Part shown: in pieces, positions 33,354 through 44,675 of the stretch
How the letters are laid out: each line of letters begins with the position of its first letter
Position numbering within the stretch: position 1 is the first letter of the stretch
Assembly: GCF_901000735.1 (NCBI RefSeq)
Contig: NC_081541.1
Location: forward strand, 41,757,021-41,821,020
DNA: 64,000 bases
DNA from: Corylus avellana
Lineage: Eukaryota; Streptophyta; Magnoliopsida; Fagales; Betulaceae
Direction of reading: 5' to 3'
Translations under genes and position numbers: made by a program
The notes under the pieces: generated by a model
Database searches by the model: none
What the model was told of the DNA's origin: nothing
Seen by the model: only the letters and a program-made list of their open reading frames with translations

Positions 33354-36300
33354 ATGGCGGAAGCCCTCCTTTCTGCGTTCCTTGGAGTCCTCTTTGACCG
33401 TCTCTCGTCTCGGGAGTTGCTCAACTTTGCTCGCCGGGAGGGACTTGAGAAAAAGCTGGAAAAGTGGAGCAGAATGCTGCATAGAATTGAGGCAGTGCTT
33501 GCTGATGCGGAAGAGAAGCAAGATAATGGTGTGGCAGTGAAGAAGTGGCTGGATGATCTCAGAGACTTGGCTTACGATGTGGATGACATCCTCGATGAGT
33601 TCGCCACAAAAGCTTTGCAACAGAAACTGACAGGAGCAAATCAGGGGAGCACAAGTAAGGTACGGAACTTCATTCCTGCTTGTTGTACTGGTTTTACGAT
33701 CAACAATAGGCTGGGGTCACAGATAGAGGAGATCACTGATCGATTCAACGAGATGGTGAAGCAAAAAGATGATCTGAAATTGTGTGAAAATGTTGATAGA
33801 AGGTCACGCAGAACAAGAGAGACACTGACGCCAACCTCTGTAGTGACCAAAGCTAATGTTTATGGGAGGGAAAAAGATAAAGAGGCTATACTTGAATTTC
33901 TGGTGGGTGAAAAATGTAGGGATGCTCAACTCTCTGTTATTCCTATAATTGGTATGGGGGGCATAGGAAAGACAACTCTTGCCCAGCTTGTGTACAATGA
34001 TGAAAAAGTGCAGAGCTTTTTTGATATGAAGGCATGGGCTTGTGTTTCTGAAGATTTTGATGCTGTTAGGGTGACAAAAACAATTTTAGAATCTCTCACC
34101 TCTGAAAACTGTGAGGGTAAGGATCTAAATTGGTTGCAAAACAAACTAAAGGAGAATCTGAAGGGGAAGAAGTTTTTAGTCGTTCTAGATGATCTTTGGA
34201 ATGAAAACTACCATGACTGGAGTATCTTACGTGCTCCTTTCGAAGAAGGGGCATCGGGAAGTGCAATTGTCATCACAACTCGCAATGTGGGAGTTTCATC
34301 AAAGACGGGTACCATTCCAGCTGCTTACTCTCTCAAAGAGTTGTCAAATGATGTTTGCTTGTCTATATTGGCCCATCATGCATTGGGAACAAAAGACTTC
34401 AGTGCACATCTAAACCTAAAAGATATTGGTGAGGAAATAGTTGGAAGGTGTAAGGGCTCCCCTTTGGCAGCGAAAGTACTTGGAGGTGTCTTACGCAATA
34501 AAATGGAACCTATGAGTGGGAAGATGTATTGAAGAGCAAGATATGGGATTTACCAGAAGTGGGAAGTGAAATTGCACCGGCTCTTATGTTGAGCTATCAT
34601 AATCTCCCTTCACATTTAAAGAGGTGCTTTATGTATTGCTCTGTACTTCCCAAGGACTATGAATTTGAGGAGAAACAGTTGGTTCTACTATGGATGGCAG
34701 AAGGTTTACTTCAACCACGAGATGAGAGAAAGCAAATGGAAGATTTGGGTAGCGAGTATTTTCACAATCTGCTGTCAAGGTCATTTTTCCAACAATCATT
34801 CAAGGATGAATCAAGGTTTCTTATGCATGACCTCATCAATGATTTGGCTCAATGGGTTGCAGGAGATATATGCTTTAAAATGGAGGATAGAATTGGGGGT
34901 AATAATGGAAGGAAACCTTCTACAAAGGCTCGACATTCGTCTTACCTAGGTGGTGAATTTGATGGCATTCAAAAGTTTGAGATTTTTAATGATCTCACAT
35001 GTTTACGAACCTTCCTACCTCTTATGCTTCCATATCCAGGCAATTGTTACTTGACTAGTAATGTTCCTCTTGAATTATTGCCAAAATTGCAGCGCTTAAG
35101 GGTGCTCTCTTTGAGGGGATACAACATATTTGAGTTACCAGAGTCAATTGGTGATCTCAAGCATCTACGGTCCTTTGATCTTTCTCTCACTAAAATCAGA
35201 AGCTTGCCTGATTCAATAGCCACTCTCTATAATTTACAGACAATGATTTTGGAGGATTGTTCTAATCTAAAGAAATTGCCTTCAACGTTTGCTAACCTAG
35301 TCAATTTGCGACATCTCAACATTCAAGGAGCACGTGCATTGGATGCAATGCCTCCGCAAATGGGTAAATTAACTTGTCTCCAATCATTGTCTAATCTAGT
35401 TGTGGGAAAAGGTAGTTGTTCCGGGGTAAAGGAGTTAGGGCCTTTGTTGCATCTTCGAGAGACACTTTGCATTTCAGGATTGGAAAATGTGATTAATCTT
35501 GAGGAGGCGAGGGACGCTAGGTTAATTGAAAAACACAATCTCCATGGGTTGTCATTGAAATGGAGTAGAAACATAGATGAGTCACAAGATCGAAAAAGTG
35601 AATTAAAGGTACTTAACATGCTACAACCTCACAAGGGTTTAAAAGAGCTCACTATTAGACACTATGGCGGTGCAGAATTTCCAACTTGGTTAAGAGTTCC
35701 CTCATTTTGTAATATGATAGTTTTGAAGATTGAAAGTTGTGCAAAGTGCACAACCTTGCCAGCAGTGGGCCAGTTACCATCACTTAAAGAACTTTTCATC
35801 AAAGGCATGGCCAGTGTGAAAAATATTGGAAGTGAGTTTTGCGAGGAAGGTTGCTCACAAGCTTTCAAATCCTTGGAGATTTTGCGTTTCCAGAATATGC
35901 AAGAATGGGAGAACTGGATTCCTTGTGAAGAATTTCCAAAACTGCTTAAGCTTTCTTTTATAAGGTGTCCCAAGCTTGTCGGTAAGTTACCAAACCACCT
36001 TCCTTTATTACAAAACATTGTGATAAATCAATGTAGGCAATTGGTGGTTTCAATTTCATGCTTTCCAGAGCTATGCAAACTAAAAATTGAGGAATCAGAA
36101 GGGGTGGTGCATAGAGGCAAGGTTGACTTCGGTTCACTACGCTTCTCGTCTCTTTCAACAATTTCAGAATTCACATGTCAAATAGAAGGGTTTATAATGG
36201 AAGGGCTGACAAGCGTGGAAGATTTGACGATTGAAACTTGTGAGGAGCTTACGCCTTTGTGGTCAAATGATGTGGGATTACTACAACATCTCCCATGTCT

Positions 36301-37483
36301 TCGTGTTTTGAATATTTCTAATTGTTCCAAACTTGTTTCTTTGGTGGCAAAAGAAGTGGAAGAGCAGCTACATTTGGGTTGGCCATCCAAACTCAAAGAA
36401 ATCAGGATAAGAAATTGCGAGGTCCTAGAATCTTTACCCAAGTCAATGATGCACAACAACACGTGTGTTGAGTATATTCATATCAGTAACTGTCCTTCCC
36501 TTACGTACTTTGCAGTAGACCAACTACCTCCAATGCTAAAGCGGCTATATATAGAAGATTGTAATATGCTGATTTCGTTGGATGGGGATGATGTCAACAA
36601 TTGTGGCAGCAGCACATCTCTTCTTGAGCACTTGATAATTATGAATTGTCCATCGCTCAAATCCTTAACACCAAGCAGAGAATTACCTACAACACTTAAA
36701 TCCCTCACAATTTCGAATTGTAAGAATCTGGAGTCGATAGCGAAGAGCTTCCATCACAACTCGTCTCTTGAAGTGATTGATATCGAATCATGTGAGAATC
36801 TTAAATCCTTACCCATGGGCATACACAACCTCAGCCATCTGGATAATATTTATATTTTCAAATGTCAAACTCTTGTTTCCTTCCCAGACAAAGGGTTGCT
36901 CCCTGCCAACCTGAGATCACTTTCGATTTTCGAATGTGAGAAAATGCAGGTCTCGCCCAACTGCATACAAAACCTCACCTCTCTTCAAGGATTGTGGATA
37001 AGAAAATGTCCAAGCATTAATGTATCATTTTCGGAAGTAGGTTTTCCCACCAGCCTAACATCACTTTCTATCGATGATATGGCGTCGTTTAACGAGGCCT
37101 TTTTTGAGGGGGGATTGTACAAGCTTACCTCTCTTAAAAAACTTGATATTTTCGGTCACTCTCCGCATCTGGTGTCCTTCCCAGAGATGATGCTACCTGT
37201 CTCTCTAACCAGCCTCATCATCAGAGACTTCCCGGATTTGAAATGCTTATCTTCCAAAGGCTTTCAAAACCTTGCCTCTCTTCAATTTTTGTTTATCTTG
37301 GATTGTGAAAAGCTCACGTCCTTCCCAGAGGATGGCTTCTCTCCCTCACTCCTGCGGCTTTATATCCAGAGATGTCCTCTACTAGAAAAACGTTGCAAGA
37401 AAGATCGAGGACCAGAGTGGTTCAAGATAGCCCACATCCCTTGCATTGTAATTGATGGGAGATTAATTTATGAACCAGAATAG
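33354..37483 (+). pseudogene. CNL disease-resistance gene C, one-base frameshift
   Basis: The start ATG at 33354 gives MAEALLSAFLGVLFDRL. Coiled coil, P-loop GMGGIGKTT, kinase-2 LVVLDDLW and GSPLAAK are intact. Behind AAAATGGAACCT (34500-34511) one base is missing: A has CCTGATGAG, D has CCTAATGAG, C has CCTATGAG. The first frame therefore ends at 34532, and the second frame carries the winged-helix part, MHDL and all LRRs to IYEPE at 37483. With that one base the frame would be as long as gene D. The lesion separates the nucleotide switch from its regulatory half, so no full receptor is expected. A single missing base can also be a sequence error. From about 34970 onward no difference from gene D was seen. 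Confidence 0.9.
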
Positions 37484-38400
37484 GAGAATCCGTGAATCCG
37501 AGTTTTGTTTGATGCAAGTAAAGTTTCAAGAAATAAATCCAAAGGTCAGTTTATTGTTACATCATTTCTTTTTGGATCTCATAAAGGGAGAATCACAGAC
37601 TGCCTCTCTTCTTCCCAACAACACTTGATTCTCTATTTGTTTTTATTTTTTTGGTCTAAATGTTGGCGTTGGGTTCACTGAACGTTTCTATTCTTGTTTG
37701 GTTTCCACAGCAAGAGGATAGGTGTTTGTTAAAATGCCCAAGCGACAACGTTGAGAGAGGAGGCCTTCGAATATGAGTTTTTCATTACTATTTGACCCTC
37801 CAAATATAGGTAAGTAACTAGATATTGATCCTTTGATAAGGTTGGCATTCATATTCAGTAACTGGATTGATCATGTTCATTCATTTAATTTTCATTGAGA
37901 AGAAGTAGATGGGATTATCTTAACGTTGTATCCCCATCATCAACAAACGGATCCGGATTATGAATATAAAGAGGTATGTCTCACTGCTCATTCAATTTTT
38001 GATAATTTCTAAAAAAGTTTTGCATCCAAGTAGATATAGAAGTTATTAAATTATATTTTAACTGATACAGAAAATAAATTATTCTTTATTGTTGATTCTT
38101 GTTAAGACAGTAGTTCGAGTACGAAGTTTTGCTCTACAGGTACGTCGATCTCTAATGAATGTTTATCCATCTTTGATGCTTGCAGATGGTTCAAAAGGCT
38201 GGTGCAAATTGTTACAACTTTCTCCATCTGTGTATTAATTCCTGTATAATTGGAGGTGTGCAGCTTTATTTTGAAACAATGGTTGCCAATCTGTTATGTT
38301 TTTCTACTCCTTTTTTGTTCTTTTCCTCTTTGTATTGTTTTCTCGGTAAGCAGAGTATGTATTAGGCGTATGGTCACATGACAAATTTCAAATTTTGATT
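37484..38400 (+). other. 3' UTR of CNL gene C with several candidate introns
   Basis: Well-formed splice signals follow the stop: donor AAAG|GTCAGT (37545), acceptor TTTCCACAG (exon 37711-37809), donor GTAAGTAA (37810), donor GAG|GTATGT (37974), a small exon 38111-38139 between TTAAGACAG and GTACGT, and acceptor GATGCTTGCAG with a last exon from 38186. The pattern recurs behind the other CNLs. It suggests a multi-intron 3' UTR, a configuration that can expose transcripts to nonsense-mediated decay. Confidence 0.55.
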
Positions 38401-39620
38401 GATTTAACATGTACTTCAAGTTATTTTATGAATGGAGGAATCATTTTCACGAGATACCATTTACGATAACAATAAAACCGAAGCGAGTAAAAATAGTCAT
38501 TAAGGCAATGATTGGGATCTCTGTCCTTAAATTGAACAAAGAGAGTTATTGTCTTGAAAACTATATTCATATGGATAGTAATTCAAAGTTTTGCATATTA
38601 AAGACACATTTTCATCAAGGAGCTCTCACCAAAAAAAAAAAAAAAAACTACTGAATTCTATCAAATTGTTGTGAAATAATATTTAAAAGAAAGCTGAAAA
38701 GAGAATAAACAATATGTTAGAATTGCATTTTTTTCATAAGCTATTTTACATTATGTTGCTGGAGATGCTCTAAGTTAGGATGAGTAGCAGATGAAATGAA
38801 TTCCCCATCCACTAGTTTGAGAATAACATTAACCTCTGCACTCATATTATTCTTAGGATTGAATCAAAAGTGTAATCACATGCTGATGTCAACAACACTA
38901 CTGTTGATCCAAGGATTCAGATTTAGCAAATATCATCATGCGAAACAATTTTTTTCAATGGTTATCAATTGAAAAAGATGACAAACAATAGTCCTGTAGG
39001 GAGACAGCAAAGAAACACAACACCAGACAAAAACATATCCACAGCAAGATAAAGCCAAACCCAGAGAGTCAACACAAAGCACTAGTCACCCAGAGAGAAA
39101 AACATTTTCGGAGAAATCCAAAGATAAAATAAAGTTCCTGTTGGCCAAAGAGGGGCCGTGAAAAACCACAAAAAGAGCACAGTTTAAGTCTTAACATGTA
39201 AGACAATGTCCTAAAAAATGCAAATAACAACTCTATTTTGAAATATGTCAAATCTGAATGTGATTTCACATAAGTAGCAGTTGCACACCACAAAGTCATT
39301 CGCTCTTTTATATTAGAGTAATTTTGAACGTAATTTTCCAAACCCAATGGATCCAACACCTCCTTAAAAAGTTCAATCAACCACGAAAATAATGCCACTC
39401 TAATTAACTTGAAATAACCTTAGAAAAATGTATTGAACATAACTCATTTTGAAGTTGCCAATAAAAATTTATGATTTGATTCTGCTTTAACATTCACTTT
39501 TACATTGACATGTTCTTCTCTAAGAACCAAGCACTAGTGTCACTATGATGTCATATATACAACATATTTTTCCCTAGTATTTGACCTCCTGAATTTAACA
39601 TATTTCATTGTCACTTGCAG
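38401..39620 (+). repeat. Flank and ATPase 5' intron DNA, shared with 58.4 and 63 kb
   Basis: From 38455 to about 39430 this is the inverted twin of 63027-64000, with equal length (including a 17-base homopolymer) and no seen difference; beyond 39430 the copies diverge. The part up to 38734 also equals 58465-58744. An open frame of 109 codons on the minus strand (39398-39069) has no recognised homology and lies in DNA that behaves as an intron. Confidence 0.7.
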
Positions 39621-41613
39621 TCTGCTCTTACTGGGAAATCTCTTCCAGTAACAAAAAATCCAGGGGATGGGGTTTATTCAGATTCAACATGCAAGCAAGG
39701 GGAATTGAAGCAGTTGTTATTGCAACTGGAGTTTACACTTTCTTTGGGAACGCAGCTCATCTTGTGGAGAATACCACACATGTTGGACATTTCCAGCAGG
39801 TCCATTTAAAATAAATTTTACCTCCATAATGTCAAGCCAAAACTTTTTGAGTGTTCTAAGCAGCATTCTCAAGACTTTCTCCAAATCATAACAACAAATT
39901 TTTTTTTTCAGGTTTTAACGGCAATCGGAAACTTCTGCATTTGTTCAATTGCTATTAGGATGGCTATTGAAATCATCGTAATATATGGGATTCACGGGAG
40001 GGAATACCGTGTCGGCATAGATAACCTACTCATCCTACTAATTGGGAGCATAAATTGCAATGCGAACTGTTCTTTCGGTTACAATGGTGATTGGTTCGCA
40101 TCGTTTATCACAGCAGGTTTGTGAAGCCACAGCCACACCCGAGATTGATTTGGAATTAAGTTTACAATGATCATAAAAGGGCTTATCCTGAGAGTGCATA
40201 TGAATGAATTAATGGTTTTCAATTCTGAATATTCTTGGACGATGGGAATCTGTGTGTTGTGCAGGGTGCCATAACAAAGAGAATGACAGCCATTGAGGAA
40301 ATGGCTGGAATGGATGTACTATGCAGTGACAAAACACTTGACAAGCTTACAGTTGATAAAAATATGATCGAGGTTATCTTCATAAGCTTTTATATTCCTT
40401 TCCCGATGCCAATGACTTGGACTCGTCTTTGCAGGTTGCAACAGTAATATCTGCCACAGCAACTTGGAAATTTGCTGGAATAAGTAAAATTGGTTGGGGT
40501 TGGACAGTTGTCATTTGGATCTTCAATATTCTGACTTATTTCTTGCTTGATCCCTTGAAATTTGCAGTCCGATATGTAGTAAGTGGACGAACCTGGGTCT
40601 GGTGGTAGACCAAAAAGTAAGTGAAACTAAAGTTACCATACAATGACCCAACCAAATTAAATCACCACTAATTCCAAAAAACTTAAGCAACTATAAACTA
40701 ATTGATTTAATTATTAAATTAATATTCCAACACTCTCTTTATGTGTGAGCTCGAATTTCGTCTTAATAAGTTAGATTTAACACGTGAAATGTTCAGAAAT
40801 GGGAGGTGAATGACAGAGACATATTCAAATTCAAGACCGTTGCTCAGATACTATATTAAATTACCACTTGTCCCAAAAGCTTAATAAACAAGACTCTAGA
40901 ACTGATAGAATATCACAAATTTATTCATAAAGCATTTGTAAACTTCTTATACAAGCAACTTCTACAGAATTTCCTCTATCTATACAATTGTCGTGTCTTT
41001 AACATCCTGCTTTCGCCATTATTGTTAGTTCCATAGAACTAATACTAATATGAACACCTATTTATGTGTTACCAGACTGCATTTACCAACAAAAAGAACT
41101 TTGGAAAGGAAGCTAGAGAGGCTGCTTGGGCAGCAGAGCAGAGAACACTACACGCCCTCCAGTCTGCTGAGACGAAAAGATTTTCTGAAAAACACACTTT
41201 TAGAGACATTAGTCTTATGGCAGAAGAAGCTAAAAGGCGTGCAAAGATTGCGAGGTTAGTCTTCTACTGAAAGTACTGATAAGTATATTAAATACAAAGG
41301 TTCCACTATTTCCTATCCAGATTACACATATCCATGAATATGGATCTTATAGCATGCTTGGAACTAGCATTCAACCCAATATGTAGCTTTATTTATCTGC
41401 TTACTTCTGAGTTTTTGTAACGCGTAAGTATACATTTAACGCATAAATTTAACTAGCATCCTTAGTTTAATTTCTTTGCTCTTCTTTCTTAACGCCCTTT
41501 ATTTTCTTTTTGCAGGTTGAGGGGAACTTCACACTCTGAAAGGCAAGGTTGAGTTATTTGCCAAGCCGCTGGGTTTAGACATGGATGCAGTCAACCAGCA
41601 CTACATTGTCTAA
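39621..41613 (+). pseudogene. Plasma-membrane H+-ATPase pseudogene 2, internally deleted
   Basis: Exons recognised: actuator part from 39621 ([20 protein letters not shown]), TM3-4 part 39912-~40112 ([12 protein letters not shown]), the phosphorylation-site exon ~40265-40370, then directly the TM9-10 exon (~40437-40615) and the tail exons to TAA at 41611-41613. Lesions: the catalytic TGES motif reads TGKS; a base is missing in CAAGGGGAATTG; and 12 bases are gone from DKTGTLT, leaving DKTLDKL. The whole nucleotide-binding core is deleted between 40370 and 40437. The last exon has an extra G (GAGGGGAAC), and the 14-3-3 threonine in HYTV is isoleucine. This copy cannot pump protons. Confidence 0.9.
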
Positions 41614-41922
41614 TTTATGTTCTTGATGATGTTCTCTCTTCATGATTTCATTTTTCACTTTAATGTCTTTATTATGAAAGTAACAAATGCCTATATTTTT
41701 ATGTGATGACAATCCCAACATCCTGTTTTCGCTTTCATGAAGTAATGAACATCACATTTTTTATTATATCAAGCCTGCTAAAGCCAACATTTACACAGTA
41801 ATGTAACACTTAAAAGGCAAAGCAACACTAGTACCAAACATGCATATCCAAACAAAAAAGAAGCAGAAAACACAAATGGAAGACACAAAAGGGCAGGGCA
41901 GGGCAGGGCATGCAGCCATACC
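41614..41922. other. ATPase/F-box tail-to-tail spacer
   Basis: This is the non-coding spacer between two converging genes, similar to 26161-26513. The GGGCA pentamer occurs four times here (about 41891-41910). Confidence 0.65.
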
Positions 41923-43035
41923 TCACGGATTGACAGCAATCGAACTCGGCTTGTAGAGAACAATTTGGAACGATCTCTTAGTGGCATCAATAATTTGAAG
42001 ATTCTTTGTTGACTGTGCAAAAGGATCATACAACACCAGTTGCCCCTCACTATTCTCTATGAACAACTGCCCACTTTTCCAAAACCCCAGTGGCCTTTCC
42101 AAATCCATTGGCAGTCCAATTGTAGTAAGTATAGTCCACGATTCCTTAACACCAAATTCGAGCAAAACCCATATTTCCAAAGAACGTGTTGCATTCATTT
42201 TAGAACCAGAGAAAGCCAACAAAGCGACATGCCCGTTTAACAAGGTTATAATACTACTCCCACCATTATCCTGCGAGAGAAGATGGAGATGAGAAGCATC
42301 CGGAAGAGGCGTCAATCGTAACAACTCGTCGCTGAAGTCGAAAGCCGCGATCTTATGATCCAACATCCACCAGATAAAAACCCCATCTAACGCCACTGTC
42401 CGCAAACTGCTTCGATTGCCCCAAAAAGGGAGCATGGGTTCGGGTAGGTCAATCACTCTCCAAGATCCGGCGTTTAAGCTGAATACTTCCACATGGCTCT
42501 GTAAATGCTCTCCTTGAAGCAAAGATGAACGAATTCTCACCACCTTGAAGTCGTTAAATCTCGAGTCAAAACCGAACCCAAAGCCGGATCCAAACGAATT
42601 AGCACGCTCGGGCATGGGCGGGAGAGCCTTGAGTCCTACAAATGGTGTGACGGGATTCCAGAGATATACTCCTCCGGTATGGACATTGTAGATGCACAAT
42701 AAGCCCTTACAGGAACCGACCAACGTAAAGCTGAGAAAAGTAGTAAAAGCGATCTGAGACAAACAGTCGAGTGTCTCGTAAGAGAGAAAAGAGAATACGT
42801 CATTTTCGTCATTTTCGTCGTCGGATTTTTCCCTGCCTCTGACGAGGAGGAGAGAATGGTTGGGATTTTCTGGGGCGGCAAGAATGGAGAGGTTGAGGAG
42901 ATTTTGGGAGAGGAAATCTAGGTTTCCTAAAATTTCATGCCAGCTTTTGGAGACGCATCTGAATCGGATTAGGGATTTTGTGGGCAGCGTTGAGAGTATT
43001 TTCACCACCAGCTCCTCCGGCAGATAGACTGACAT
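41923..43035 (-). CDS. F-box/FBA protein 3 (CPR1/At3g06240-like), intact
   Basis: The start chosen is the ATG at 43035-43033 (MSVYLPEELVVKILSTL); the frame extends three codons upstream without an ATG. The protein has 370 residues, in the usual range for this family. The F-box is at about residues 1-48 (LPTKSLIRFRCVSKSWHEIL), which contacts the SKP1 subunit of SCF ubiquitin ligases. The F-box-associated domain follows (VGSCKGLLCIY at about 106-116, LWNPVTP at 125-131, FGFDSRFNDFKVVRI, then GVFIWWMLDHKIAAFDF). A nine-base in-frame duplication gives DDENDENDV where gene 2 has DDENDV. It faces ATPase pseudogene 2 tail to tail. The substrate is unknown. CPR1, of the same broad type, targets NLRs in Arabidopsis, which makes the CNL neighbourhood suggestive but proves nothing. 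Confidence 0.9.
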   Translation of the reverse strand: MSVYLPEELVVKILSTLPTKSLIRFRCVSKSWHEILGNLDFLSQNLLNLSILAAPENPNHSLLLVRGREKSDDENDENDVFSFLSYETLDCLSQIAFTTFLSFTLVGSCKGLLCIYNVHTGGVYLWNPVTPFVGLKALPPMPERANSFGSGFGFGFDSRFNDFKVVRIRSSLLQGEHLQSHVEVFSLNAGSWRVIDLPEPMLPFWGNRSSLRTVALDGVFIWWMLDHKIAAFDFSDELLRLTPLPDASHLHLLSQDNGGSSIITLLNGHVALLAFSGSKMNATRSLEIWVLLEFGVKESWTILTTIGLPMDLERPLGFWKSGQLFIENSEGQLVLYDPFAQSTKNLQIIDATKRSFQIVLYKPSSIAVNP

Positions 43036-44044
43036 TCTTCCCAAACTTGTGCTCTGCTTAGCGTCGTTCCACCTTCATAGCATACCACGACTGTCGTCTA
43101 GGGTTGTAGAACCACAACCACGACTGTCGTCTAGAGCAGAAGCCATATTAGGGCAAAGATTTCTTTCAAATTGGATCGGAGAAGTCTAGGGCCGGCAAAA
43201 CCAATTGGCGGGTCATGGATGGGGTGACCCGCTTGAGCCTTAGAGGTCAAAGATTTTGGCGGGTCGTGGACGGGATGACCGACTTGACCCTTAGAGGACA
43301 AAGATTTTGTTCAAATTGAGTTAGAAAAATTAGTCTATAAAATTAACACGTCTTTATTTATAAGAAAATTTTTTTAAAAAATTTAATTTTTTATGGGTTT
43401 TGAAATTCAAAAAATCTTGATTAAAGGAATCGAATTTTTAATTTTTTTCAATTATTCATTGTTATTAGAATTTTTCGTTAAATCTTATAAAAAAATTGAA
43501 GTTATATTAGGATCACGTTTTTCATCATGAGAAGTTTTATGCCATTCCAACTAAGCAGAAGCAGAAAGTAGGCATTTCTATGATGGTGGAAAGTTTGTAA
43601 AAGCATTATGGCCATGATTTAATTTTGTTTAAACCTTCTAATTACATTACAATCCTCAACAAATAATCATATGGTAACTTGCTAAACCTATTTATTATTA
43701 CACATTTACAAGAAATATACAAGAATCTCCTATTATTCTAATATAAATCAAATCTTATCAACTGTTGGATAGATAAATACCCAAAATGTATTCAACTAAT
43801 AGGTGGATCAATATACAGCAATTATCTACTTAAAATTATAAAATTTGTATGTGGTTCCGATTTGCAGTTTGATTTTTTCATTAACTTAAATAGTTAGCAT
43901 TTATATTCGTTCTACCCCTAAAACTTCTAGAAATGTAACTGTGCCTACTTTAAATAAAAAATAAAAAAAAGGAAAAAAGCGAAAATTGGAAGAAAAAAAA
44001 AAAAAAAACTACCCTAAGAGCGAACCTGTTTGAGATTGCGTTAG
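43036..44044. other. F-box 3 upstream region with a 51-bp tandem repeat
   Basis: The first 150 bases resemble the upstream region of F-box gene 2. A GC-rich unit GGCGGGTCATGGATGGGGTG… is present twice in tandem (43207-43257 and 43258-43308). The segment 43142-43225 is repeated at 44444-44525 behind an ATPase fragment. The remainder is AT-rich with no gene seen. Confidence 0.55.
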
Positions 44045-44282
44045 AGAGCTTACCGGTGAATCTCTTCCAGTAACAAAAAATCCAAGGGAAATTGAAGTAG
44101 TTGTTATTGCAACTGGAGTTCACACTTTCTTTGGAAAGGCAGCTCATCTTGTGGAGAACACCACACATGTTGGACATTTACAGCAGGTCCATTTACAAGA
44201 AATTTTATCTCCATAATGTCTAACCAAAACTTTTTTGAGTGTTTTAAGCAGCATTCTCAAGACTTTCTCCAAATCATAACAA

Positions 44283-44314
<32 letters not shown>

Positions 44315-44440
44315 GTAACGGCAATCAAAAACTTCTGGATTTGTTCAATTGCTATTGGGATGGCTCTTGAAATCATCGTGATATATGCGATTCACAGGAG
44401 GGAATACTGTGTCGGCATTGATAACCTACTCGTCCTCCTA
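44045..44440 (+). pseudogene. H+-ATPase pseudogene fragment 4
   Basis: Two broken exons remain: [12 protein letters not shown] joined by a deletion to [20 protein letters not shown], then after a poly-T run [20 protein letters not shown] to GIDNLLVLL. They correspond to the first two exons of pseudogene 2. TGES is kept here. The copy stops abruptly and passes into a duplicate of the DNA at 43142. Confidence 0.85.
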
Positions 44441-44675
44441 AGCCATACTAGGGCAAAGATTTCTTTCCAATTGGATCGGAGAAGTAGGGCCCGCAAAACC
44501 AATTGGCTGGTGGTGGTCGGAATAACCCAATTAAGTCGCAGAGTTTTTTTTACTAAACTGGTACTTTTTATTTTCAAACCGACATTTTTGTGTTAAATCC
44601 ATTTTAAACTTTCCAAACGCACACCCAAACAAATCCTTAGAGAACAAAGATTTTGTTCAAATTGAGTTAAAAGAA

